A stretch of 48,011 nucleotides of DNA from Eubacteriaceae bacterium (GTDB taxonomy: Bacteria > Bacillota > Clostridia > Eubacteriales > Anaerofustaceae): NCBI GenBank assembly GCA_017531485.1, contig JAFXKY010000016.1, positions 1 through 48,011 of the forward strand, read 5' to 3'. The position numbers were made by a program, and so were the translations under genes. Below, piece by piece: positions 1-6,750 of this stretch (position 1 is the first letter of the stretch; every line of letters starts with the position of its first letter). The notes under the pieces are model-generated. The model searched no databases. It had not been told where the DNA came from and was given only the letters and a program-made list of their open reading frames with translations.

Positions 1-644
1 CATCCGGCAGTAGGAACCTTTTCCTCTACCAACCCCCTTGCGATTTTGGCAGCACCCGCCCCGTGTACGGCAAGGTCAAAGATTTTCTCAATGATCCAAC
101 GGGTTTCTACGTCAATTACAATAGCGTTCTTGATTTCGGGATGTCGGATATATCCGAGAGGTGCGTAAGCAAAGGTGCGTTCTCCTGCGGCAAACTTGGC
201 ATGAAGGGCGGTCTTGACCTTGCGGCTGGTGTCCTTGGCAAACCATTCATTGAACAGATTTTTGAAAGGAACAAAGTCGGATAAGCCTTTCTTGGTGTCC
301 TCGTTCTCAGATACGGCAATGTAGCGTATCTGCTTATCCGGGAACACATATTCCAGATAGTAGCCTACCATGATGTGATCACGTCCGAAGCGGCTGAGGT
401 CTTTCGTGACGATGCAGTTGATACGTCCTGCTTCGACTTCATCCATCATTCGCTTGAAATTCGGTCTGTCGAACGTAGTCCCACTCCAGCCGTCGTCGAT
501 GTACTCACCGACCACATGAAGCTCCTGTTCCTTGGCATACTGTTGTAAAATGGTGCGCTGGGTCTCGATGGAAACGCTGTCGCCGTAATTCTCGTCATCA
601 CGGCTGAGTCTCATATATAGTGCTGTATTGTACGGTTGTTTCAT
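1..644 (-). CDS. Large serine recombinase, N-terminal part (window-edge partial)
   Basis: Integrase/transposase of the large serine recombinase family, which cuts and rejoins DNA through a serine-DNA link to integrate and excise mobile elements. 214 codons are visible; the frame is open to the window edge, so the C-terminal DNA-binding part lies outside. The resolvase domain starts at once: ALYMRLSRDDE with the catalytic Ser at residue 14, then IVTKDLSRFGRD and the RYIAVSENEDT segment, followed near residue 165-214 by the start of the recombinase domain (PLGY, KIARGLVEEKVPT). Start ATG at 644 has AGGAGG 7 bases upstream. It marks the neighbouring genes as a mobile element. Family assignment is secure; exact subfamily (TnpX-like) is inferred. 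Confidence 0.93.
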   Translation of the reverse strand, partial: MKQPYNTALYMRLSRDDENYGDSVSIETQRTILQQYAKEQELHVVGEYIDDGWSGTTFDRPNFKRMMDEVEAGRINCIVTKDLSRFGRDHIMVGYYLEYVFPDKQIRYIAVSENEDTKKGLSDFVPFKNLFNEWFAKDTSRKVKTALHAKFAAGERTFAYAPLGYIRHPEIKNAIVIDVETRWIIEKIFDLAVHGAGAAKIARGLVEEKVPTAG

Positions 645-671
645 AAAAAAATCCTCCTGTTCGTGAAACAA

Positions 672-730
672 CCCACGCTTACAATACTTTCCTATGATAC
701 ATTATACCATAAGCGTGGGCTGTAATTCAA
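672..730 (-). promoter_or_regulatory. Recombinase promoter with CCCACGCTTA inverted repeat
   Basis: On the minus strand a -35 TTGAAT (725-730), 18-bp spacer and perfect -10 TATAAT (701-706) face the recombinase gene. A 10-bp perfect inverted repeat brackets the -10: CCCACGCTTA at 672-681 and TAAGCGTGGG at 710-719. This is placed as an operator. The same 10-mer recurs at 9993-10002 at the other end of the element. Promoter is seen; regulator is unknown. Confidence 0.7.
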
Positions 731-740
731 TTCGATTCTG

Positions 741-1052
741 TTAACAATTTATCGAATTTTCTGTGGACACGCTGCCACCTGCGGCGAAACGGACAACGTT
801 TTCGATCAGCTTGTCCATCGTTTTCCCGTTGGGATTGAAAAACTCCGTCACCTTTGTTCGGGTATTGCCGTTGTAATAATAAAGCGTACCGTCAAGCTCG
901 GTGCCGTAATAGACTCGTTCCTTGTTTTCCATAAAACGCTCTTCCCAATCTTTTTCCCATGCTCGGATTACCGATGCGGGCGGGTCAAAGACCATATCAA
1001 AGCAAGAGCACAGGTCGATAGGTTCGTATACATCGTTTTTGGTTTTGGTCAT
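741..1052 (-). CDS. Small element-borne protein, possibly TnpW-like
   Basis: 103-residue soluble protein. The C-terminal half (GTLYYYNGNT..TEFFNPNGKTMDKLIENV) resembles the short TnpW-type proteins carried next to MobA/MobL relaxases and serine recombinases in clostridial elements, which have a strand-rich start followed by a 'T..DK..R.I' helix; the first 45 residues are an added N-terminal part (DLCSCFDMVFDPP). No catalytic motif is visible and the role is unknown. Start ATG at 1052 was chosen for the AGGAGGA site just upstream; a longer frame to 1313 lacks such a site and overlaps the relaxase gene. It sits 61 bp downstream of the relaxase, same strand, probably cotranscribed. Confidence 0.6.
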   Translation of the reverse strand: MTKTKNDVYEPIDLCSCFDMVFDPPASVIRAWEKDWEERFMENKERVYYGTELDGTLYYYNGNTRTKVTEFFNPNGKTMDKLIENVVRFAAGGSVSTENSINC

Positions 1053-1113
1053 AAAATTCCTCCTAAAATAAAAAATCACCTGTCTTTTCACAATAAAAAT
1101 GGCAAGTGCCGTG

Positions 1114-2682
1114 TTAGAGTTCCATATTCTGTTTTCTTTGGGGCTTCTGTTCCTGCTTGGTCTGCTTTTCGGAATTGTCAGCAAGTCGCTCGTGAATGGA
1201 TTGCTTCTGCGGAGCTTCCTTGCTTTCTTCCGTACCGGGCGTTGCCTTGCGTATCCAATAGCGAATATCTTTGAGTCTTTGCAAATCTGCCTGGACTGCT
1301 TCAAGGGGAACACGCAGCTCTGTGATTTCCTCCATCAGCTTGGTACTCTCTTTTTTGAGTTCCTTTGCTGTAGTGGTCTTTGCTTCGGGGTGCTTACTCA
1401 GAACAGCCCTTGCTCGTTCAAACTTGGCAACTTCGGGATGCTCCTGTTTGAATTTCTCCTTGGATTTCTTGAAGTGGATTTTCTGATACTGCTCGTAAAT
1501 CGGCTTGCACTCCTTGTAGGTGTCAAGGCTCAATAGGATGGTGTCAATCGTCTTAACCCGCTGTTCTTTGGCTCGCATCTGACTACGGAGTTCTGCGGCA
1601 TCCTTGCCGGATTTCTCAATGTGGGCTTCCAAATCATCCACGGTATCAAGTCCTTGGCGTTTCAGATAGCCAATAGCCTCCGACACTTTCTTCAAATCCT
1701 GCGAAGCTGCCTTGCTTCGTCCCTGCGGTGTCCAGTCGCTTCGTTCTGCCTTGCGGATGTCCAGATACTTCATCAGCAGAGCCGGAAGCATACTGGCTTC
1801 GTGTGCGGATTTTTCGGCAATCAGTTCCTTGCGGCATTCGTTCAGCTCCACAAGCCAGTCACGGAGATTGCGGATCATCTGCTTGATGGACTGCATGATG
1901 CTGTTGGTCTTTCGGATTTCTCGGTTGAGATTTCCGATGTCCGTTTGAATCCCTCGGCGTTCCATTGCGGTGACAGCAGGACCCATGTGAACGGTTGGTA
2001 TCTGGTCAATGCCTTGTGCTTCGTAGGAACGGAGGTCAACACGCTCCGGTCTGCCGTTGGCTTCCAGATACTTGTTCTGAAAGTCCTGCCAGCCCATACG
2101 CCAGACCATTCCGTATTTGCGTTCGTTCCAGTCCACGGTGTTTTCCTTGTGGCTTTTCCAGTTGCCGGAGGGGAGACGGATGCGTTCTCCGTTCTCGTCA
2201 AGGTCGTAAACCTTTCTTGCTTTCGGCAGCCACTTACCGTGTTCGTCCATCGCTCGCATTGTTACCAAAACATGAGCGTGAGGATTATGACCGGGAGGGT
2301 CTGGGTCGTGAATGGCAATGTCGGCTATCATCCCTTTGGAAACGAAAAACTCATTGCAGTAATCTCGGACGAGCTGCACATATTGGTCGGGTGGTATCTC
2401 CCTTGGAATGATAAGATGGAATCTTCGGGCAAGCTGTGAGTTCCATTGGTTTTCGATTTTCTCAACGGCGTTCCAGAGAGTATTGCGGTCTGCATACTCT
2501 CGTGGAGCATTGGGAGGGAGCATAATTTCTGTATGCGTGATACCCTCCTTTGCATCGTAGCTTTTTGTTTCCTTGTCGTATTGGCTGTATAGCTTCTCGC
2601 CGCTTTGGTATGCGGCGGCAGCAACAGCAGATTGTCCCTCGCTTCGTTGGACAACCGCAATATCAAAATGCGGACAAGGCAT
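1114..2682 (-). CDS. MobA/MobL-family (MOBQ) relaxase
   Basis: Relaxase that would nick the transfer origin and stay bound to the 5' end of the strand moved by conjugation. 522 residues. The MobA/MobL domain covers about residues 1-215: start MPCPHFD, AAYQSGEKL with Tyr25 at the position of the catalytic tyrosine of RSF1010 MobA, and the metal-binding histidine triad in GHNPHAHVLVT (H132, H135, H137). The remaining 300 residues are highly charged and helical, probably coiled coil (ELRSQMRAKEQR, KELKKESTKLMEEI), with a basic tail. Two ATGs are possible; the one at 2682 sits 8 bases from AAAGGAGG, that at 2688 only 2, so 2682 is preferred. A candidate nick region lies 220 bp upstream. No type IV secretion genes are visible, consistent with a mobilizable rather than self-transmissible element, though the rest lies off the window. 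Confidence 0.92.
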   Translation of the reverse strand: MPCPHFDIAVVQRSEGQSAVAAAAYQSGEKLYSQYDKETKSYDAKEGITHTEIMLPPNAPREYADRNTLWNAVEKIENQWNSQLARRFHLIIPREIPPDQYVQLVRDYCNEFFVSKGMIADIAIHDPDPPGHNPHAHVLVTMRAMDEHGKWLPKARKVYDLDENGERIRLPSGNWKSHKENTVDWNERKYGMVWRMGWQDFQNKYLEANGRPERVDLRSYEAQGIDQIPTVHMGPAVTAMERRGIQTDIGNLNREIRKTNSIMQSIKQMIRNLRDWLVELNECRKELIAEKSAHEASMLPALLMKYLDIRKAERSDWTPQGRSKAASQDLKKVSEAIGYLKRQGLDTVDDLEAHIEKSGKDAAELRSQMRAKEQRVKTIDTILLSLDTYKECKPIYEQYQKIHFKKSKEKFKQEHPEVAKFERARAVLSKHPEAKTTTAKELKKESTKLMEEITELRVPLEAVQADLQRLKDIRYWIRKATPGTEESKEAPQKQSIHERLADNSEKQTKQEQKPQRKQNMEL

Positions 2683-2733
2683 AGGCATGACCTCCTTTCT
2701 TGGTCGGGATAGATGTGGGTGGACAAAAGAAAA

Positions 2734-2834
2734 ACTTGCTGTCTGTGAATGATTGCTCTGCAATCGTTCATAGGCGGCAAGTCTACAAAGGGGTAGTTGG
2801 CGTAGCCAACGCAGGGGAAGTGTAGCTTCCCCTG
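2734..2834. repeat. Cluster of three hairpins upstream of the relaxase gene
   Basis: The 255-bp gap between relaxase and DUF3847 genes holds successive stem-loops: 2746-2770 (11-bp arms with one mismatch, TCT loop) enclosed by ACTTGC 2734-2739 / GCAAGT 2777-2782; GTTGGC-gta-GCCAAC at 2796-2810; and CAGGGGAAG / CTTCCCCTG at 2812-2834. They lie beside the candidate nick site, where mobilizable elements keep secondary structure for relaxosome assembly. Structure is seen; role is inferred. Confidence 0.55.
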
Positions 2835-2904
2835 TAATGATTTGGAGTTGGCAGTAGCAACGGAAAAGCATTGGCTTCCTGCAAGGAGCTTTCGGCAGAA
2901 CGCA

Positions 2905-2938
2905 ACACATCGTCTCAGACGGTGTATAGTTGCGCCCT
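2905..2938 (+). other. oriT: Candidate transfer origin (nick region, oriT)
   Basis: TAGTTGCGCCCT at 2927-2938 closely resembles the conserved MOBQ nick region known from RSF1010 (TAAGTGCGCCCT). As in that family, an inverted repeat lies immediately 5': ACACATCGTCT (2905-2915) against AGACGGTGT (2917-2925), pairing with a 2-base bulge. The site is next to a MOBQ relaxase and overlaps the stop codon of the DUF3847 gene. The match was made by eye and the nick position is not demonstrated. Confidence 0.6.
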
Positions 2939-3252
2939 TACTCCGTAAGGGTCATTCTCGCTTCGCTCTCCGTTGCCAGTTTTTCCAATACCGGCTTCAT
3001 TGCAGGCTGATGAAAAGCAATCTTTAGGACTGCCATCACTTCATCGTCCGTCAGTAATTCGGAGTTCGGCAGGAAGCTCTCCAACATACCGGCTCTCGTA
3101 CAAAGTCGGTGCGTTCTTGCGTTGCGTGTCAGCTTGGAGATTTGATGCTGCAAAATCTTTTCCTTTTGCTTGGCTTTCTTCAATTCCTCCTCGGCTTCTG
3201 CCTTGGCTTCGTAAAGCTCCGGCAAGGTCTGCGGTATCTTTTTTCTTCCCAT
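2938..3252 (-). CDS. DUF3847 family protein
   Basis: 104-residue charged protein. The N-terminal half is predicted coiled coil (ELYEAKAEAEEELKKAKQKE), followed by the family's basic block RNARTHRLCTRAGMLES and a short acidic helix (LLTDDEVMAVLKIAF). This layout fits DUF3847 proteins, which are regularly encoded just upstream of MobA/MobL relaxases in clostridial mobilizable elements; an accessory role at the transfer origin is plausible because its gene ends on the candidate nick site, but no function is established. Start at 3252 has AAAGGAGG 10 bases upstream. The C-terminal extension past the usual domain (KPVLEKLATESEARM) is longer than in short family members. Confidence 0.75.
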   Translation of the reverse strand: MGRKKIPQTLPELYEAKAEAEEELKKAKQKEKILQHQISKLTRNARTHRLCTRAGMLESFLPNSELLTDDEVMAVLKIAFHQPAMKPVLEKLATESEARMTLTE

Positions 3253-3285
3253 AGGCTGTACCTCCTTTCATTTTTTCAAAATGGG

Positions 3286-3321
3286 CAAAACAAAAGCGAC
3301 CAACTTTTTACGGTTGATCGC
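3286..3321 (-). terminator. Rho-independent terminator of the PadR operon
   Basis: 9-bp stem GCGACCAAC (3296-3304) / GTTGATCGC (3313-3321) with one wobble position, followed on the minus strand by a T-rich tract (TTTTGTTTTG, 3286-3295). It ends transcription of the 3342-4599 operon before the DUF3847 gene. Confidence 0.8.
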
Positions 3322-3341
3322 CTTTGGCTTGGTCATTTATT

Positions 3342-3782
3342 CTATTGTTCTTCAAAAGAAATGTAAATCGTGAAACTATCCGGTATGTAACTGACACTCA
3401 ATCCCTTTTCTCCGTTGGATAAAAGCGTACCGATGGAAACATAATCTTGCCCCTTGATTTCTTCTGATACTTTTTCAATGACAGAAAAACCCTCTTGCTT
3501 CAAAAGTTCCATGTACTCGTTGTACTGTGTCTCACTAATATCTACAATATTGACGGTACAATTTCCGTGTTCAGTATCAAGCGTTGCCCAACTGACTGTT
3601 CCAGGAGGAATAGGAAGCCCCTCTGTGTATTCATTTTCCGGCCATATACCTTCGTCAAGCATTGTTATGCTCCCCGATTGCGTATTGCCTGAATTATCCG
3701 TTGATGGTGGGGTCTCTTGATTTGAACAAGCAGTCAAAGTCAACACCAGTAAAATCGCAATTATTGAAACATATTTTTTCAT
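3342..3782 (-). CDS. Small lipoprotein, unknown function
   Basis: 146-residue predicted lipoprotein: N-terminal KKYVSIIAILLVLTL segment and lipobox LTAC with Cys19 as the lipid-attached residue, then a Ser/Thr/Asn-rich linker to about residue 40. The mature part (GLPIPPGTVSWATLD, EYMELLKQEGFSVIEK) looks like a compact alpha/beta domain seen in small Firmicute lipoproteins, without catalytic motifs. It is the last gene of a PadR-HAAS operon, 2 bp after the HAAS gene, so it is probably the envelope effector or cargo of that regulator. Substrate or partner is not recognisable. Confidence 0.75.
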   Translation of the reverse strand: MKKYVSIIAILLVLTLTACSNQETPPSTDNSGNTQSGSITMLDEGIWPENEYTEGLPIPPGTVSWATLDTEHGNCTVNIVDISETQYNEYMELLKQEGFSVIEKVSEEIKGQDYVSIGTLLSNGEKGLSVSYIPDSFTIYISFEEQ

Positions 3783-3784
3783 CG

Positions 3785-4243
3785 TTACCTCCTATTTTTA
3801 CGAATGGTTTTGGCAATCTGTATTACTGCAATAACAGCAGCAATTATACCAACAACCAAAATAATTTGTGAAGCATCGAATCCCAATGCCCCCTCTACTT
3901 GGATATTCGTTTGTGCATCTGCTTGTCCGATTGCACCTTCTGGCACTTGCTGTATCTTGGCAACAGCATAGGTGATAAATGCAGCGATAGCAACAACAAG
4001 TGCGACAACACTTGAGATAATTCCTTTCCGTTTCTGCGGTGCAGTGCTGTCAAATCCTAACTGTTCTGCAGTATTATCTGCAAACTCTTTGGGAGTGCCT
4101 AAACGCTCGATTACTTGCTGCTCTGTTTCACCATGTTCTAATGCAGAAGTGAACACTTCGTTCAAATCACGCACGATTTCCTTTTTCATCTTTCGTGGTA
4201 AGCACAATTCTTTTTCCACTTGCTGAATATAATGCTCTTTCAT
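3785..4243 (-). CDS. HAAS-domain membrane protein partner of PadR
   Basis: 152 residues. Residues 1-65 match the HAAS/DUF1700 helical domain (MKEHYIQQVEKELCLPRKMKKEIVRDLNEVF; then VIERLGTPKEFA), a module almost always encoded with PadR regulators and thought to sense or transmit envelope signals. Two membrane helices follow (about 77-95 ISSVVALVVAIAAFITYAV and 125-143 IILVVGIIAAVIAVIQI) with an extracellular loop between, and a basic tail RKNRR. The gene overlaps the padR stop by ATGA (4240-4243), so translation is coupled. The operon order PadR-HAAS-lipoprotein is typical of Firmicute envelope-stress cassettes. Confidence 0.85.
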   Translation of the reverse strand: MKEHYIQQVEKELCLPRKMKKEIVRDLNEVFTSALEHGETEQQVIERLGTPKEFADNTAEQLGFDSTAPQKRKGIISSVVALVVAIAAFITYAVAKIQQVPEGAIGQADAQTNIQVEGALGFDASQIILVVGIIAAVIAVIQIAKTIRKNRR

Positions 4244-4599
4244 TCTGATACCTCCGTTTGCTGATAGGTTGCGATAAAACCATTAACGCAGTCTTCGTAA
4301 TTTGTCCAAAATTCAATCAGCTCACCTAATACCTCTTGACCCTTATGGGTAAGAGAATAGAATTTCTTTGAGCCGCCATTTGCGGCAGCCGGAGCTAATC
4401 GACATTTGATCAGCTCGGCTTCCTGCAAACGATACAGAATAGGATAAATCGTTCCCTCTTTCGCATAGCCCAAAACAGATGCGCTGTTGTTTAGCTCTGT
4501 AATGATTTCGTAGCCGTAAGTTTCTTTTCGCCCAATCAAGCACAAGAGGATCATTTCAAGAGAGCCTTTTTTGAATTGTTGTACATATCGGTTATCCAT
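4240..4599 (-). CDS. PadR-family transcriptional regulator
   Basis: 119-residue winged-helix repressor. Starts FKKGSLEMILLCLI, then the recognition helix region TYGYEIITELNN, the PadR signature EGTIYPILYRLQEAELI and the wing/dimer segment KKFYSLTHKGQEVL. ATG at 4599 is preferred because AGGTGGAG lies 6 bases upstream; an in-frame GTG at 4608 would fall inside that site. It heads the three-gene operon and its promoter carries a perfect 15-bp-arm palindrome, so autorepression is likely. The ligand is unknown. Confidence 0.93.
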   Translation of the reverse strand: MDNRYVQQFKKGSLEMILLCLIGRKETYGYEIITELNNSASVLGYAKEGTIYPILYRLQEAELIKCRLAPAAANGGSKKFYSLTHKGQEVLGELIEFWTNYEDCVNGFIATYQQTEVSE

Positions 4600-4617
4600 A
4601 CTCTCCACCTCGCATTT

Positions 4618-4682
4618 AGTAATGCTATTTAGGTTCGCTAAATAGCATTACTTATTATACTCGCATAGTATGAGTTAGTCAA
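4618..4682 (-). promoter_or_regulatory. Consensus promoter and long palindromic operator of padR
   Basis: Minus-strand -35 TTGACT (4677-4682), 17-bp spacer, -10 TATAAT (4654-4659). Directly downstream, over the transcription start, is a perfect inverted repeat: AGTAATGCTATTTAG (4618-4632), 5-base centre, CTAAATAGCATTACT (4638-4652). The spacer also contains ATACT-N5-AGTAT. Placement fits a roadblock or occlusion operator for the PadR encoded downstream. Confidence 0.85.
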
Positions 4683-4755
4683 TGGTTTTTGAGAAAAAGT
4701 TACAAACAGTTCAAAAAACACAAATCGTCCTTTAATCGTATGGTTATTACTCGGC

Positions 4756-5046
4756 TTAACCTCTTTTGTAACCATGCAATTTTGCGTATTCACTTGCGGC
4801 TTTCCGGCGATCATCGCTGTACGGTGCGGTCAGTCGGAAAGAGAAGCGTCCCTTTTCAATCGCAAACTCCATGCAGCCCGTTTCCGGGTCTGTGTCGGTC
4901 AGTTTACAATGGTCGGGGTAGCTGTGGCTGTACGCTTTCAGCCTGTTCTTCAAATCGGTGTTGTGGGTACGGATATAGATGGTGGGGTCTTTCTCGTCAA
5001 AACATATATCCGTGGTCTTTTCCGCTTTGGTCAATCCTGTTCGCAT
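4756..5046 (-). CDS. Conserved element-borne small protein, unknown function
   Basis: 96 residues, soluble. Sequence begins MRTGLTKAEKTTDICFDEKDPTI.. and alternates strands and turns, ending in a basic helix (DDRRKAASEYAKLHG). This type of small protein is common in clostridial integrative elements but I know no function for it. ATG at 5046 is chosen because AAAGGAG stands 7-8 bases upstream; an in-frame ATG at 5160 has no properly spaced site. The 173 bp upstream contain two copies of CGGCTCTTGAC (5103 and 5203) and nothing else recognised. Confidence 0.6.
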   Translation of the reverse strand: MRTGLTKAEKTTDICFDEKDPTIYIRTHNTDLKNRLKAYSHSYPDHCKLTDTDPETGCMEFAIEKGRFSFRLTAPYSDDRRKAASEYAKLHGYKRG

Positions 5047-5219
5047 AAACGCTCCTTTCTGCCCGACTGTAACGAAGTAGGGCATTTTTCGTGTGTTTTT
5101 CTCGGCTCTTGACTTGATAAAATCAGTGATTTTCAAACAGAAATCGCTGTATCGCACCATTCCTTGTTTGAGCCATTTCTGTTCGATAATTCTGATATTT
5201 TACGGCTCTTGACCGTGGT

Positions 5220-5420
5220 TTACTCTTTTCTGTTTGTGTGGCTTTTCAGCCATAAGATCAGCTCACTTTTCATCACCATTTTGCGTCCGCCAATCCGCAA
5301 GGTTGGAAAATCCGGGTCATTCAAAAGGTTGTAGGCTCCTGCCTTGGAAATCTGTAATGCCTTTGCAAGCTGCTTTGCATCCATCACATCGGGCATGGTT
5401 TCAAACGGTTCTCTGCTCAT
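5220..5420 (-). CDS. Excisionase-like helix-turn-helix protein
   Basis: 66-residue winged HTH of the MerR/Xis type: MDAKQLAKALQISKAGAYNLLN is the helix-turn-helix and FPTLRIGGRKMVMKSELILWL the wing and C-terminal helix characteristic of HTH_17/excisionase proteins. Such proteins bend element ends during excision or act as small regulators. ATG at 5420 has GAAAGGAG 6 bases upstream. It sits between the sigma-like gene and the small protein at 4756, same strand. Whether it is the recombination directionality factor for the serine recombinase or only a regulator cannot be told. Confidence 0.82.
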   Translation of the reverse strand: MSREPFETMPDVMDAKQLAKALQISKAGAYNLLNDPDFPTLRIGGRKMVMKSELILWLKSHTNRKE

Positions 5421-5488
5421 AAAAATCTCCTTTCGGGCATCAAAAAAAGCAGCCACGATTTTTCGTGACTGCCATCTTGAGCAATTTG

Positions 5489-6430
5489 TTATTTTGTGTG
5501 TTTATCTAAAAAGCTGCCGTACTCGCCGGACACATAATCCTCATAAGCACCGGCAATCTTTTCAATGTGTTTGCTGACCGCACTCGGCGTTTTGAAGCCA
5601 ACAGCGGCGGCGATGTCTTTGAGTGAGCTGCCTTCCATCCGCATCTGCAGGATTTGCTTGTCCTGCTCCGTCAGCCTGCTTTCAAACTGTTCGATGCCGA
5701 TTTTTTGCAGTACCTTTGTTTCAAATTCTGCTTCGGGATTTGGAATATCAAACAACATCTCGCCGTCGATCATAGCTCCGGTCTCGGCAATTTCCTCAAT
5801 GGAGAGGTGTCTGTGATTGCGGTCGTGATACCAGGAACGGTTGAAGTCCCGCTTGTGGACGCTGGAGCCGCTGTAATCATCGGGGTTGCGATTGTTCCAG
5901 AACTCGTCGATCATCGGCTGCCAGTTTTCCTCGGCAACGATCATATCGGTGAGATTGCCGATCAGATTGCTGAACTGCTGATAGGTCAGCCACGGAAGCT
6001 CATTGCCACGTTCCATTAAGAACAGCTTTTGGAAGCTCCAGTCCATTTCCGTCTCAAACTTTTTGCGGAAATGCTTGATGATCTCATAGGAAAGTCGCCA
6101 CAAGGGGAAGTCACCGGAGTAGTTCTTCCAATCACCGGGAACATCCTTGTATGTGCCGTCCTTATTCGGCACTTGAAAGAATTGCCACGCAGACCACGCA
6201 AAGCAGTCCCACACCAAAAGAAGGAACATATCGTCCTCGATGGTTTTCACACTATCGGTGTCTTCAAGCAAGTCGTAGATATTTCTTGGCAAAGACATTG
6301 CAGGGGGATACTTCTCAACAAGCTCCTTGGGCAAAGCATAAAACAGCGTCAACCACGAAAGATTGCTGCCCTGCGGTATTTCGATGATGCCGTCCGGTAC
6401 GACGGCGAAAAAACTGTAGCGTAGGCTCAT
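5489..6430 (-). CDS. Sigma-region-4-like DNA-binding protein of the element
   Basis: 313 residues. The C-terminal ~60 residues (about 250-305) form a sigma70 region 4/HTH: LTEQDKQILQMRMEGSSLKDIAAAVG..TPSAVSKHIEKI. The first 200 residues are unusual, Trp/Phe-rich (LVWDCFAWSAWQFFQV, FPLWRLSYEIIKHF) and show no sigma region 2. Proteins of this design recur in clostridial mobile elements and probably act as transcription activators or alternative sigma-like factors, but that is inference. Two ATGs are possible; 6430 gives 6 bases from AAGGAG while 6436 abuts it. Its 5' side faces the nested hairpin array at 6463-6750, which could be its target. Confidence 0.75.
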   Translation of the reverse strand: MSLRYSFFAVVPDGIIEIPQGSNLSWLTLFYALPKELVEKYPPAMSLPRNIYDLLEDTDSVKTIEDDMFLLLVWDCFAWSAWQFFQVPNKDGTYKDVPGDWKNYSGDFPLWRLSYEIIKHFRKKFETEMDWSFQKLFLMERGNELPWLTYQQFSNLIGNLTDMIVAEENWQPMIDEFWNNRNPDDYSGSSVHKRDFNRSWYHDRNHRHLSIEEIAETGAMIDGEMLFDIPNPEAEFETKVLQKIGIEQFESRLTEQDKQILQMRMEGSSLKDIAAAVGFKTPSAVSKHIEKIAGAYEDYVSGEYGSFLDKHTK

Positions 6431-6462
6431 GGTCATCTCCTTCCAATCTGTTTTTCAATTAT

Positions 6463-6750
6463 CGTTACGGTTATTGTAAGTACCCAACTTGGGAACTTAC
6501 ATCACCCGTAACAGTTTTCGTTACGTTTAAGCAAGTGGTAAAAATTCCCACTTGCGGTAAGTGTAACACCAGTATCGTTTCTGTTTTGGTGGTGGTCATT
6601 TTGACCACTACCATTTATCGTAACACTTCCAACTTTTCGTTACGCTTATTGCAAGGTGTCAACTTGGCACTTTGCAGTATCCGTAACGCTTTCCGTTTTC
6701 CGTTACGTTTATGCTAAGTGGTCAACTTGACCACTTACCTTATCCGTAAC
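6463..6750. repeat. Array of five nested-hairpin repeats
   Basis: Five units of 49-50 bp: 6463-6512, 6519-6567, 6576-6624, 6638-6687, 6701-6750, start spacing 56, 57, 62 and 63 bp. Each begins CGTTACG (degenerate CGTTTCTG in unit 3) and ends (C)CGTAAC or GTGTAAC, so the ends are inverted repeats; each encloses a second hairpin whose stem differs between units: GTAAGT..ACTTAC, GCAAGTGG..CCACTTGC, GTGGTCA..TGACCAC, GCAAGGTG..CACTTTGC, TAAGTGGTCA..TGACCACTTA. Stem variation with pairing kept indicates selection for structure. The last unit overlaps the final 14 codons of the Cys-motif gene. Confidence 0.85.

Noticed and set aside
1099..2439. Plus-strand frames opposite the relaxase gene
   Set aside because: The minus-strand frame has the relaxase motifs and a proper ribosome site; the plus frames have neither.
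2683..2910. Longer relaxase start giving 598 residues
   Set aside because: The extra residues are encoded by the hairpin cluster and candidate transfer origin, and the start at 2682 has ideal ribosome-site spacing and the family N-terminus.
6463..6750. CRISPR-like array (regular repeats with variable middles)
   Set aside because: The variable parts are hairpins, not unique spacers; repeat ends are short inverted motifs; no cas genes are present.
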